Assembly: GCA_023128635.1 (NCBI GenBank)
Contig: JAGMDP010000089.1
Span: 1-31,571, forward strand
DNA from: Candidatus Heimdallarchaeota archaeon
GTDB taxonomy: Archaea > Asgardarchaeota > Heimdallarchaeia > JABLTI01
Reading direction: 5' to 3'
DNA length: 31,571 bases
The notes beneath the pieces are model-generated. The model ran no database searches. It had not been told where the DNA came from and saw only the letters and a list, made by a program, of their open reading frames with translations. Below, piece after piece: positions 23,863 to 31,571 of this stretch (positions within the stretch are counted from its first letter, which is position 1; each line of letters begins with the position of its first letter). Both the position numbers and the translations under genes were made by a program.

Positions 23863-24672
23863 CTAGTCTCTACCAAGAGTTTTAGTCTTAGCTCTCAATT
23901 GAACTCCTTCATGATCAGGATAGATTTTCGCCATACGTTCTAATTCTTCTTCTAATTCCTCAACGAGATCCACATACTTGTCATTTTTAGCAAATGCATT
24001 CATAGCGGTAACAATTCCATTAGCTCTTTGCAAAATAAAGTCTTCATCATTAGGATGCTCATCAGTTAAAGCCATTAAATCATCAAGAAGTGGTATAGCC
24101 GGTTCATAATCCTCATTTCTGCTGAGGTAGCCCATAGAATTCACTAATCCTTTAACAAGACATAATTGTATTTCATGATTCTCTTTGTGAGTTTCAGCTA
24201 AAATCAAAAGCTCTTGAATTATTTCCTTAACTGGTTCCAAAACCTTGCGTTGTCCAAAATTAATAATCGAATTAACCAGACCACCTGCTAAGGAACGTTG
24301 ACAATTCATATTCGTTGGATGGGTTTTCGCAAATAAACGAAGTTCTTCTAATCTCTCGAACATTGTATCATATTTATGCTTCTTCATTAGATAAGACATG
24401 GAGTTTGCTATAGCAGTCGCAAAGAGATTTTGTATTTGAGTCATATGGCCATATTCTTGAACAAGTTTTCGGAAACGCTCAAGAACTAAAGCGATACCAT
24501 CTGGACTTCCACTCATTCCAAAAATTGTTATATTTATCTCAAGTTTTTTTGCATAACGCAGGATAGCCATTTCATCATCTGGATTTTTCTTAATTTCATC
24601 AAGATAAACATCCAGTTCAGCGTTAGTTTTATAGAAGAATTCCTGTTTCTTCTTCTCTTCATCTTTTGTCAT
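23863..24672 (-). CDS. Helical-repeat (TPR-like) protein
   Basis: 269 residues without signal peptide or membrane helix. From about residue 75 on it has four related blocks of about 43 residues, each with a helix pair such as LAGGLVNSIINFGQRK and LVKGLVNSMGYLSRNE, then a loop with H-P/K-x-N/D. The consensus G-x-V-N-S-x-x-x-x and AxxxLxxLxxLAxxHP resembles TPR or Sel1-type superhelices. The N-terminal 70 residues are charged and helical. This predicts a protein-binding scaffold in the cytoplasm. The start is ATG with GGAG eight bases upstream. It is convergent with the korDABC operon (20 bases apart). Function is unknown. Confidence 0.65.
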   Translation of the reverse strand: MTKDEEKKKQEFFYKTNAELDVYLDEIKKNPDDEMAILRYAKKLEINITIFGMSGSPDGIALVLERFRKLVQEYGHMTQIQNLFATAIANSMSYLMKKHKYDTMFERLEELRLFAKTHPTNMNCQRSLAGGLVNSIINFGQRKVLEPVKEIIQELLILAETHKENHEIQLCLVKGLVNSMGYLSRNEDYEPAIPLLDDLMALTDEHPNDEDFILQRANGIVTAMNAFAKNDKYVDLVEELEEELERMAKIYPDHEGVQLRAKTKTLGRD

Positions 24673-24795
24673 AGACTAATCTCCTTATCTCTTCTGTGCC
24701 AAATCAGAATAGTTGCAAATAAATCCCATTGGTTTATTTTAATCTGCCAAATATGTATTTCTACTTTTTAAAGTATTTTGGATATAATATTTTTT

Positions 24796-25899
24796 CTAAT
24801 AATTTCTAACTATTTCTTCTAAAGCATTCAGAAATGCCAAATTATTCTCTTTTGTTGTAATTGACATTCTCAAATTATTTTCACATTTAGGCATAGCACT
24901 CATATTTCTCACAAGTACACCTTTTTCTTTCAGTAGTTTTTGTTGAATATCTGCAGCATCTATGCCTTCTAAATGAAACATAATGAAATTTGTATATGAT
25001 TTGTAAGGGGTGATTCCATCGATTGCTTCTAATCGTTTGTAAATAATTTCCCTTTCAGATACAATATTGGAAACAATTTTGGAGAGTGCTTCTTTCTCTT
25101 GAAGAACTAATTTAGCTAATTCTAATGATGCAATATTAACGTTAAATGCTGGTAGTAATTCCTTTAACCTGGAAATAAGAAATTCATCAGCTAAAGCAAA
25201 ACCAAGTCTCATACCTGCCATGCCATGGAATTTGGACATACTCTTCATTATTATTAGATTTGGATAATCCTCTAATGCATTAACTAAAGAAAAACCACCA
25301 AAATCTGTATAGGTTTCATCTAAGGCTACGATTCCCGGAAATTCTCCTATTATTTTTCTTAGTTTGTGTTCTTCGAATTGATTGCCTGTGGGATTATTTG
25401 GCGAACACAAGAACATCAACCGATCCTTCTTTGGAGTTATATTTGCCAGAATATAATCGGGATCAAGATCATAAACTGGAGGATCAGTAAGGTATAATTC
25501 TGTAACATTTCCACCTTGAACTTTTATCGCATGTTCATACATAGGATATGTGGGAGCAATAGTTACTGCTGAGAAACCTGTTTTAATTGTTAATCGAACC
25601 ATTAAATCAATAATCTTATCTCCACCATTACCAACTACAATTTGATTTGATTGCAGTCCATAATCAGAAGAGATTATGTCACACAACGAATCACAATAAT
25701 CTTCTGGATAAATTCGTGGATCAATTTTCTCTCCTACGACTTTGATAAGTTTCTTTATGAGCTCTTCTGGAAAAGCTAGGTTTTCATTTAGACCAATTCT
25801 AACTTTAATCTTATCTTTTATCTTTGCAGGCATAAAACCAGATTTGCCTTTGAATGGGTCATTTATTAGTTGATCTAAATTGAATTCTTTTTTAGCCAA
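24796..25899 (-). CDS. PLP-dependent aminotransferase, HisC-like
   Basis: A 367-residue class I/II aminotransferase. The PLP lysine is K223 in MKSMSKFHGMAGMRLGFA (R231 follows), with N169-P-T-G in CSPNNPTGN and D194 in ALDETYTDFGG. The N-terminal IGLNENLAFPEE and IYPEDYCDSLCDII match histidinol-phosphate aminotransferases, and NFIMFHL near the end matches the family's NFxLF step. HisC relatives transaminate histidinol phosphate or aromatic and other amino acids. No other his gene is in the window, so the true substrate is open. The start is TTG at 25897-25899, with GGGA-type sequence upstream. It is divergent from the glycosidase gene, sharing a promoter region with the 26007-26029 dyad. Confidence 0.85.
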   Translation of the reverse strand: MAKKEFNLDQLINDPFKGKSGFMPAKIKDKIKVRIGLNENLAFPEELIKKLIKVVGEKIDPRIYPEDYCDSLCDIISSDYGLQSNQIVVGNGGDKIIDLMVRLTIKTGFSAVTIAPTYPMYEHAIKVQGGNVTELYLTDPPVYDLDPDYILANITPKKDRLMFLCSPNNPTGNQFEEHKLRKIIGEFPGIVALDETYTDFGGFSLVNALEDYPNLIIMKSMSKFHGMAGMRLGFALADEFLISRLKELLPAFNVNIASLELAKLVLQEKEALSKIVSNIVSEREIIYKRLEAIDGITPYKSYTNFIMFHLEGIDAADIQQKLLKEKGVLVRNMSAMPKCENNLRMSITTKENNLAFLNALEEIVRNY

Positions 25900-26006
25900 T
25901 GTTATCCCACATAACTTCTTTTTATACTAAATAATAGCATCACTTACTAAACTAACAAAGCTAAAAAATCTTCTTTGAACATTTACATAAAAGTCTAATT
26001 TTGATA

Positions 26007-26029
26007 TATCTCAAAACACTTTTGAGATA
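26007..26029. promoter_or_regulatory. Perfect 10-base inverted repeat in divergent promoter region
   Basis: TATCTCAAAA (26007-26016) and TTTTGAGATA (26020-26029) are exact reverse complements around the three-base spacer CAC. The dyad lies 19-41 bases before the ATG at 26048 and 108 bases from the aminotransferase start. No T-run follows (ACACAACAAAAT), so a terminator is unlikely. It may be an operator, or a hairpin in the 5' leader. Confidence 0.5.
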
Positions 26030-26047
26030 ACACAACAAAATATTCTC

Positions 26048-28036
26048 ATGAAGAAGCTCACCTTTGATGTTTCAGCAGAATGGTTTAAGTTGCTGATGAT
26101 TTTCAGTGTGACATTAATAATTGGCGCACTGTTCTTTCTAATCAATAATCTGTTGGGTATTTTTAACATCTTCTTATTCATCATACAAGCAATTGTTGGA
26201 ATTGTTTTTGCTTTATGGTATTTCAGGATTTTCTTAACATATGTTAAGGAGCTTCGTAAAAAGGATCCCGAAAAAAAGGTAGGAATTCCCATGGGGTGGG
26301 CCATTTTTGGATTAATTACTTGTCTAGTAAATATTGGAATTTGGGGTATCATGTCACCCTTAATATTCAATTTCCCAAAAATTTACTTTCTAATTCCAAG
26401 CCTTTTAGCAATGATTCAGATTTTCTATGTTTTCAAATCAGGAAAAAGAAAAGGGATCAGAGATTGGTTGTTAATCATCTACAATGTTATTATTTTTCTA
26501 TATTTATTAAACTGGACTCTTGTAGATTTTGGGGTTGATCTTCCAAATTTCCTTGGAGTTTTTAGTCATACACTAAATAGTGGTGTTATGTGGTGGCAGC
26601 TTGTTTTTGTTAACACTAGTGCTTTCTTCTCGCCTACGTTTCTCTTCCCTCCATATATGCTAAATCCCAGATACTATTTTGCAATGCCGATAGATGATTA
26701 TTTAGCACAAAAAGAAACTCAAGAAAAAGAGATAACAGAAGCAATTTCCTTGGAGGAAAAGCAAGCGATTACAGAGAACGATGAGAAGGATATAGCCGGT
26801 GTGGAACAAACTAAGAAAGATCTTCCTGGTGAAAGAACACCTTTCTTTGAAGAAAGGAGAAAGCAAGAACTATTGGATGAAGAAATTAAAGCACTCCGGA
26901 GAGAGATGTCAAAATCAAAGGAGGATAGCGATATAAAATATGCCCAATTTATTGGTGCGAGTGATCTACCCTTTGGTTTCAGGAATTTTATCAATCGATT
27001 TGATTCATTTTTGCGACTCGTTTCATTAAGCATAATCATTGCATTGCTTGTTATAACTCCTGCTGTTTTTGTTGGAAATGTTTTCATGAATGTAACTCCT
27101 AACTATATGAAACAGGATTATGGTTTAAAACCAGGGATGCAGCTTGCTATAAAAGGAAATGTCTTTTCCACATTCGATATAAATGGAAATGCATCAACTA
27201 CTTGGAGTGAGGACCTTGATAATGAAATCACCTGGGCAAAAGAATTGCATGCCACCCATATTCGATATGATGTTGGAACAAGTGCTTTAGCGAATAATAA
27301 AACCCAGGCAATTTTAAGTCAGGGTTTTCAACGGATTAGAGACGAAGGATTAAAACTAATTATCTCTGCTACTGGTGATTATGTATTTTCAAAACAAGAG
27401 TTAATGAATTTCATTTATAATGATTCATTATTTATTTCTCAAACATATCAACCAGATTTTATGATCATATTTAATGAAATAAATGGTGAATTACAAGGTT
27501 TTCTTAGTCAGGAAGTTTCCATCACAGAATGGATGAATTATATTGAGAATGTGACAACTGTAATAAAATCAAATAGCCCAACCACCAAAATTCTCATTAC
27601 TTTTCTAGCAATAAAAAGTGGGAGAAATGATTTTCAAACACTTCTAGAAAACTCAACACTAAGCATTGATGCAGTTGGAGTAACGTATTATCCTGTTTTA
27701 TTTGGATGGAGATTAAGCTCTCTACTTGCTTATAGTGAGATATTTCAAAATTCGAATTCCACTTTGAAATTTTGGATAAGTGAAGTTGGTATGGAATCAT
27801 TCAATTTTGGAGAGGATGCACAAGCAAAATTCCTTGGAAAAATTATGAGTTTAGCTTCATTATCTGCTGAAATAAATGCTGATGGTGTTTGTATAACGAG
27901 TATGAGTGATAACATAGGAATAACAGTTGATCGTGGGATAACAAGTCACCTAGGATTAATTTACTTTAATGGGCGCAAAAAGAAAGCTTTTGAAGCAGTC
28001 TCTTATGCTTTTGGAAAAATAAGTGGAGTAATTTAA
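26048..28036 (+). CDS. Multi-helix membrane protein fused to a clan GH-A-like glycoside hydrolase domain
   Basis: 662 residues. Five or six hydrophobic helices fill residues 12-195, a charged cytoplasmic stretch with coiled-coil character spans 215-300, and another helix (322-345) leads to a C-terminal domain of about 310 residues. That domain resembles a (beta/alpha)8 glycoside hydrolase: ITWAKELHATHIRYDVG (394-410), QPDFMIIFNEINGE (468-481) with N476-E477 as the acid/base motif of clan GH-A, and FWISEVGMESF (575-585) with E579 as likely nucleophile. The domain should face outside. A polysaccharide- or glycan-cleaving role is inferred; I cannot assign the family number. The start is ATG without a clear ribosome site. 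A perfect dyad lies just upstream. Confidence 0.72.
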   Translation: MKKLTFDVSAEWFKLLMIFSVTLIIGALFFLINNLLGIFNIFLFIIQAIVGIVFALWYFRIFLTYVKELRKKDPEKKVGIPMGWAIFGLITCLVNIGIWGIMSPLIFNFPKIYFLIPSLLAMIQIFYVFKSGKRKGIRDWLLIIYNVIIFLYLLNWTLVDFGVDLPNFLGVFSHTLNSGVMWWQLVFVNTSAFFSPTFLFPPYMLNPRYYFAMPIDDYLAQKETQEKEITEAISLEEKQAITENDEKDIAGVEQTKKDLPGERTPFFEERRKQELLDEEIKALRREMSKSKEDSDIKYAQFIGASDLPFGFRNFINRFDSFLRLVSLSIIIALLVITPAVFVGNVFMNVTPNYMKQDYGLKPGMQLAIKGNVFSTFDINGNASTTWSEDLDNEITWAKELHATHIRYDVGTSALANNKTQAILSQGFQRIRDEGLKLIISATGDYVFSKQELMNFIYNDSLFISQTYQPDFMIIFNEINGELQGFLSQEVSITEWMNYIENVTTVIKSNSPTTKILITFLAIKSGRNDFQTLLENSTLSIDAVGVTYYPVLFGWRLSSLLAYSEIFQNSNSTLKFWISEVGMESFNFGEDAQAKFLGKIMSLASLSAEINADGVCITSMSDNIGITVDRGITSHLGLIYFNGRKKKAFEAVSYAFGKISGVI

Positions 28037-28171
28037 GAGCAAATCTTTCATTTTATAAGCAAAGCAATTAAAAAGAGGAACATTTTATTTGTTTATATAA
28101 GAAGAACTGGAAAAAGTTAAAATAACCATCTTCAATAGATAAATCGATTTTGCCCGGAGGGGCTAGAAACA

Positions 28172-28729
28172 ATGAGTTTTCGCGAAAGAAGATACAAAAC
28201 ACCTACTGACAAAGATATAAAATTAAGATTGTTGGACTGGACAGATTTAAATGGAATAACAAAATTCCACGGTGAGCTTTACGACTCAAATTACTTTGAT
28301 TCTCCTCCAAACACAACATTAGAAGTTAGATATGTTTTAAGAAACCTTGAAGCCCGTGAATTAGCGGGTGGATTGAGCCTTGTTGCAGAACATCAAAAGG
28401 AAATTATTGCCGAAGCAACTTTAGAAACAAGTATTTTTGGTATTCCCGTTCAGAAGCACATAGGTAAAATCTGGCTTGTTGTTTTACCTGAATGGAGACG
28501 ATTAGGAATAGGAACAGAATTATTGACTGCATTAGAGCATTTTGCAATTAGAAATGGAATTATGACATTATGGACACATTTTGAGAGAGACTGCGAAATA
28601 GAAGAGAAATTTTACTGCGAGAAACATAAATACGTTAAAACTGGTCTTGTTAAGAAAGCCCTTATGCGTCAAAATAAACCAAAAGATCACCTGTTAGTTC
28701 AGAAGGAACTTCCAAGAGGCGGAATATAG
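28172..28729 (+). CDS. GNAT-family N-acetyltransferase
   Basis: 185 residues with the GNAT fold: IKLRLLDWTDLNGITKFHGEL (16-36), ATLETSIFG on strand four, and the CoA loop LPEWRRLGIGTELL (105-118) with R109-R-L-G-I-G114, a full acetyl-CoA-binding motif. The C-terminal part reads CEIEEKFYCEKHKYVKTG, matching the usual xxFYxKxGFxxxG. It is unlike the first acetyltransferase at 451, whose CoA loop is degenerate. The start is ATG with GGAGG at 28157-28161, ten bases upstream. The substrate is unknown. Confidence 0.85.
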   Translation: MSFRERRYKTPTDKDIKLRLLDWTDLNGITKFHGELYDSNYFDSPPNTTLEVRYVLRNLEARELAGGLSLVAEHQKEIIAEATLETSIFGIPVQKHIGKIWLVVLPEWRRLGIGTELLTALEHFAIRNGIMTLWTHFERDCEIEEKFYCEKHKYVKTGLVKKALMRQNKPKDHLLVQKELPRGGI

Positions 28730-28813
28730 TCCCCAAATATTATATTCCCACTCTATCTTTCTTTATTATCCATAGAATAGATTAGTACTGTATTTTGAAC
28801 ATAGATGAGCTCT

Positions 28814-28888
28814 ATGGCAAGAGATAAAAATGTGATTCTTTCTGAAGGAATTAAATCTCTATTCGGAGAAGATACTTGCCATGAGTGA
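28814..28888 (+). CDS. Possible 24-residue leader ORF
   Basis: An ATG at 28814 opens 24 codons (MARDKNVILSEGIKSLFG to CHE) that end at TGA 28886-28888, overlapping the next gene's ATG (28881) by eight bases. A weak GATGAG ribosome site precedes it. The overlap would allow translational coupling. It is short and unsupported, and could be chance. Confidence 0.25.
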   Translation: MARDKNVILSEGIKSLFGEDTCHE

Positions 28889-30368
28889 ATCTAAAAAACC
28901 AAAAATTGCCATTATAACCCTAATACAAGAAGGAGTTGTAAAAGTAGGGGGAGAACATGCGATGCTCTTTCCTTATGTTGAACAAATTATTAAGACAGCA
29001 GAAGATGTTGCAGATAAGATTGAAGTTATTCCATATGTAATCTCTCCTCGACCAAAGAAGCAGGAAAAGTTAGCAAGAGTTGAAGAATTAATCGAGAAAA
29101 TGAAACAAACAAATGAGGGGCAGATGATCCTTGTTTATAATGGCGCAGCAGGTCCTTATGCTAATCCTTGGAATTGGGAGAAATATGGTCATGAAACAAA
29201 TAAGGTGATAATTAAAATAGCAAAAGAAAGGAAATTAGATGGAATTGTTATCATGGCTCACGGTTATTCAAGTATCCCAGCGGTACTAAACATAACAGCA
29301 GCCAAAGATAATAATCTGTACAACAAAATTCCAATTAACAGTTATTACATCACTCATTCAAGTTATGACGAACATAAAGATAATCGAGCTCAGAGACGTA
29401 TTCTCGAGACAGAAGTGCAAAATCATGCAAAGATGATTGCAATTAGTCCTTACATGAGAAATCATCTTGCGGAAATCGGTCTTGCTAAGAGCAGTAATGA
29501 CACTATCCCGTTATATAATGCATTGCCAACCAAAGGTTGGTTCTCTAACAAAGTTGCTAAAAGCATAATCATGGAGATGCTTGAAGAACGAAATGAAAAA
29601 GTAGGATTAGGTCCTTTTTATGGTTCAAAGTTGCCTATCAAAGATATTGTTAGCGGGAAAAAAGAATTAGTATTGTACTTTGGAAGAGCGCAAAAATATG
29701 TGAAGGGGACAGATGCAGTAATTGCCTGTGCTAAAAACGACCCAAAAAGACACTATATGTTGATCTGCAGTGGTTCCCAATCAGAATTAGTTTGGCATAA
29801 AAAGATGATTGCTGAGACAAATAATGCCACATTAGCATGGGAACACAATTCAAAATTAGTTCTTGGAACAGTCCAATTAACGGAAAATAATCCAGATGCT
29901 AGAATCACTGCTTTATTCCTTTCTCGTCGAGAACCAATGGGTTTAGTTAGCAGAGAAGTAGTACTTATGCAAGAAAATGGTTCTGTTCTGCCAATCGTCT
30001 CTGGTCATTGTGGATTTGATGATCAATGGCAAAAAGAATTCAGCTTTGTTGTTTCTAATCCAAGTTCATGTGAAGACGATCCCATTAAACGAAAAACAAA
30101 TTCTCAACTTGCAAAAGATAATGAGATTTTTATTCATGATGATTGTATTAAGGCTACTCTCAACGCACTAGATGAATTGAGTAAAATACCGGTATCAGAA
30201 CTAAGAACACGAGTTCAGCAATATAAAGAAGCCATTAAAGAAAACTATTCTCAAAATAGGTATTGGTCTTTTTATCTACAAGCGATAGAAAAATTAGATT
30301 CAGAATTTGAATCATATATTAAAGAGAAATTAGAAAAAAATAATCTAGTAACAATACCTAATGTTTAG
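28881..30368 (+). CDS. GT-B glycosyltransferase (GT4-like)
   Basis: 495 residues with two Rossmann-like halves. The C-terminal half has YFGRAQKYVKGTDAVIACAK (266-285), the usual GRxxxxKGxDxxIxA donor-site start of GT4 enzymes. SRREPMGLVSREVV (348-361) holds an E351-x7-E359 motif, the retaining GT-B EX7E signature. The N-terminal half has the GEHAMLFPYVEQI and MAHGYSS segments. GT4-like enzymes transfer sugars from nucleotide donors to lipids, polysaccharides or proteins. The start is ATG with GGAG at 28865-28868. No partner genes are adjacent, so the acceptor is unknown. The nearby glycosidase fusion may point to glycan metabolism. Confidence 0.7.
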   Translation: MSESKKPKIAIITLIQEGVVKVGGEHAMLFPYVEQIIKTAEDVADKIEVIPYVISPRPKKQEKLARVEELIEKMKQTNEGQMILVYNGAAGPYANPWNWEKYGHETNKVIIKIAKERKLDGIVIMAHGYSSIPAVLNITAAKDNNLYNKIPINSYYITHSSYDEHKDNRAQRRILETEVQNHAKMIAISPYMRNHLAEIGLAKSSNDTIPLYNALPTKGWFSNKVAKSIIMEMLEERNEKVGLGPFYGSKLPIKDIVSGKKELVLYFGRAQKYVKGTDAVIACAKNDPKRHYMLICSGSQSELVWHKKMIAETNNATLAWEHNSKLVLGTVQLTENNPDARITALFLSRREPMGLVSREVVLMQENGSVLPIVSGHCGFDDQWQKEFSFVVSNPSSCEDDPIKRKTNSQLAKDNEIFIHDDCIKATLNALDELSKIPVSELRTRVQQYKEAIKENYSQNRYWSFYLQAIEKLDSEFESYIKEKLEKNNLVTIPNV

Positions 30369-30381
30369 GTCTTCACTAAGA

Positions 30382-30852
30382 CTACATTAGTTTCATAATC
30401 TCATCTAGAATTGGATTTGAATTGTTGCTATCAGGACATTCGGAGCATTCCGAATGTTTCCCACAGTTTTTTTGAGCTATTCCCAAATCAAGTAAAGTCG
30501 TCTTAAATTTATCAAAAGATGTTATCTCACCATTGAAATCAATTAGAAACTTGCCATACTCTCCAAAAAATAAACGTGAGATTTTTCTAAGTTTGTTGCT
30601 GATAACAGATAAGCTATCATCTAAATCTGAAACAATAATGTAAAGCAGACCATCACTTTTCAGAAAATTCACATTGGAATTCTTAAATTTGAGTTGATCT
30701 AAAGATCCTTGTTCAAATTCTTCTGAGAAGGATATCAATGCATCAAAAAATCCTGAAAGTAATATAGGATTCCCATGCAGACTATGACAGCTTCCGAAAT
30801 TCCCACTTAGTAAAGTGGAACCATCTTTAATTATAATCAAATTCTGTATCAT
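30382..30852 (-). CDS. Longin/roadblock-like small protein with C-terminal Cys/His cluster
   Basis: 156 residues. The start MIQNLIIIKDGSTLLSGNFG, then LLSGFFDALISFSEEF (31-46), LDQLKFKNSNVNFLKSDGLLYIIVS (about 51-75) and LRKISRLFFGEYG (88-100) follow the strand-strand-helix-strand pattern of longin-like domains that Asgard archaea encode in large numbers. The family match is by pattern, not by exact motif. The tail carries C130-x2-H133-x2-C136-x2-C139 (NCGKHSECSEC), a possible metal knuckle. In eukaryotes such domains regulate small GTPases in membrane traffic; none is in the window. The start is ATG. It is convergent with the glycosyltransferase, 13 bases apart. Confidence 0.55.
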   Translation of the reverse strand: MIQNLIIIKDGSTLLSGNFGSCHSLHGNPILLSGFFDALISFSEEFEQGSLDQLKFKNSNVNFLKSDGLLYIIVSDLDDSLSVISNKLRKISRLFFGEYGKFLIDFNGEITSFDKFKTTLLDLGIAQKNCGKHSECSECPDSNNSNPILDEIMKLM

Positions 30853-31091
30853 TCTACTATAATATCCATTGATTGTTATAAAATAGCTTTCAATAATTTT
30901 CTAAGATAACCGAAGCATCTTAAACTAAGTTTATTATAAGAACTTTTCATTAGAAATTTGCTGATACACATACCTTTATTTTTTTAACTAATAAAATGTC
31001 AGCTACATATTGAAAAATGAATTATTTCCTAAATAAAATCAATCGAATTAAAAAAATATATCTGAATTGTGATCCATTAGAGGGTTTAATC

Positions 31092-31571
31092 ATGGTAAAA
31101 ATAGAAAGAAAAGAAGATGAAATTACAAGTAAAAATTCAAAAGACCCTCAAATGAATCAAGAGTCAAACAAATCAGTAATTACAGAAGATATTGGCGTTC
31201 TAAAACAAGAATTAATTGAAACTGAAAGGAAAGCATTAGGACTTTTTGAATTAACAAATGATGCCATTTTTTTGATTGATCTTGATGGTAAATATATTGA
31301 TGTAAACCAGCGAGCAGCAGAAATGCTTGGTTATAATCGACATGATATGATTGGTCAAACAAAAATTAATTACATAGTTGAAGAAGAACATGAAAGCGCA
31401 AATGAAAAACTTGAAGATTTATTAGCTGGAAGAATAATTCCAATTTACACTAGAAGATTCAAGAGAAGTGATGGAACAGTTTTCCCAACAGAAATAAATG
31501 CAGCTGTTGTTCAAGATGAAGAAGGAAATCCTGCATATATTCAAAGTGCAGTAAGAGATATAAGTGAAAGA
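31092..31571 (+). CDS. PAS-domain sensor protein, 3' end beyond the window
   Basis: An ATG at 31092 opens 160 codons that run off the right edge; GAGGG about eight bases upstream and a TATA-like AATATAT near 31055 support it. The first 45 residues are charged and coiled. A PAS domain follows: LFELTNDAIFLIDLDGKYIDVNQRAAEMLGY, then an FKRSDGTVFPTEINAAVV block and VRDISER, the classic PAS end. PAS domains sense ligands, light or redox state and usually precede a histidine kinase or another PAS. The output domain is not visible. No signal peptide is seen, so the sensor may be cytoplasmic. Confidence 0.88.
   Translation, partial: MVKIERKEDEITSKNSKDPQMNQESNKSVITEDIGVLKQELIETERKALGLFELTNDAIFLIDLDGKYIDVNQRAAEMLGYNRHDMIGQTKINYIVEEEHESANEKLEDLLAGRIIPIYTRRFKRSDGTVFPTEINAAVVQDEEGNPAYIQSAVRDISER

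Noticed and set aside
26719..27087. Minus-strand serine-rich frame inside the membrane-glycosidase gene
   Set aside because: It is antisense to the charged Lys/Glu linker and the following helix; the composition is a by-product.
30853..31091. Possible small RNA or gene in the largest gap
   Set aside because: The gap is AT-rich with only short frames, a TATA-like AATATAT near 31055 and a ribosome site for the PAS gene. Nothing else can be supported.
1..31571. CRISPR arrays, tRNA, rRNA, insertion sequences, prophage or defence islands
   Set aside because: I saw no regularly spaced repeats, no cloverleaf or rRNA motifs, no transposase or integrase frames and no terminal inverted repeats. Gene content is ordinary chromosomal metabolism and surface functions.

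Overview
The window is AT-rich and densely coded, and it looks like chromosomal DNA from an archaeon. The evidence for archaea is a PAN-type proteasome-activating ATPase, an A/V-type ATP synthase subunit D, a four-subunit 2-oxoacid:ferredoxin oxidoreductase, a DUF4443-like helix-turn-helix protein, TATA-like boxes, and secreted proteins ending in a PGF-type sorting tail (Pro-Gly-Phe, one membrane helix, basic end). A small longin/roadblock-like protein near the right end, several helical-repeat proteins and multi-domain membrane proteins suggest an Asgard archaeon, perhaps Heimdallarchaeia-like. That placement is an inference; no rRNA or other marker here settles it. About a third of the genes appear to start with TTG.

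Layout. Positions 1-3400: end of a membrane protein, a RimI-like acetyltransferase, PAN, V-ATPase subunit D facing PAN, and a small two-helix membrane protein. Positions 3400-6250: ATP-dependent PEP carboxykinase and a HEAT-repeat protein. Positions 6250-12230: a cell-surface block with three related secreted, membrane-anchored proteins (two in tandem), an M14-type aspartoacylase/desuccinylase gene between them, and a secreted beta-propeller-like protein. Positions 12220-16110: a PH-like membrane protein, an acidic-tailed membrane protein, an OsmC-like peroxiredoxin, a Gly-rich membrane protein and a D-2-hydroxyacid dehydrogenase. Positions 16130-20670: a SERCA-like calcium pump, then a two-gene operon (membrane PH-like protein plus DUF4443-like regulator).

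Positions 20889-23843 hold an operon in the order ferredoxin, alpha, beta, gamma for a 2-oxoacid:ferredoxin oxidoreductase. Together with PEP carboxykinase this points to an anaerobic metabolism linking amino-acid or TCA-type 2-oxoacids to reduced ferredoxin and gluconeogenesis. Positions 23863-31571 carry a helical-repeat protein, a HisC-like aminotransferase, a membrane-anchored clan GH-A-like glycoside hydrolase, a second acetyltransferase, a GT-B glycosyltransferase, the longin-like protein, and the start of a PAS-domain sensor.

I found no CRISPR array, tRNA, rRNA, insertion sequence or prophage, and no intergenic stretch longer than about 240 bases. The most noteworthy signals are the duplicated surface-protein family, whose terminator hairpins appear duplicated with it, two clean inverted repeats in promoter regions (3016-3036 and 26007-26029), the membrane-glycosidase fusion, and the longin-like protein with a C-terminal Cys/His cluster. 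I see no convincing new defence or mobile system.
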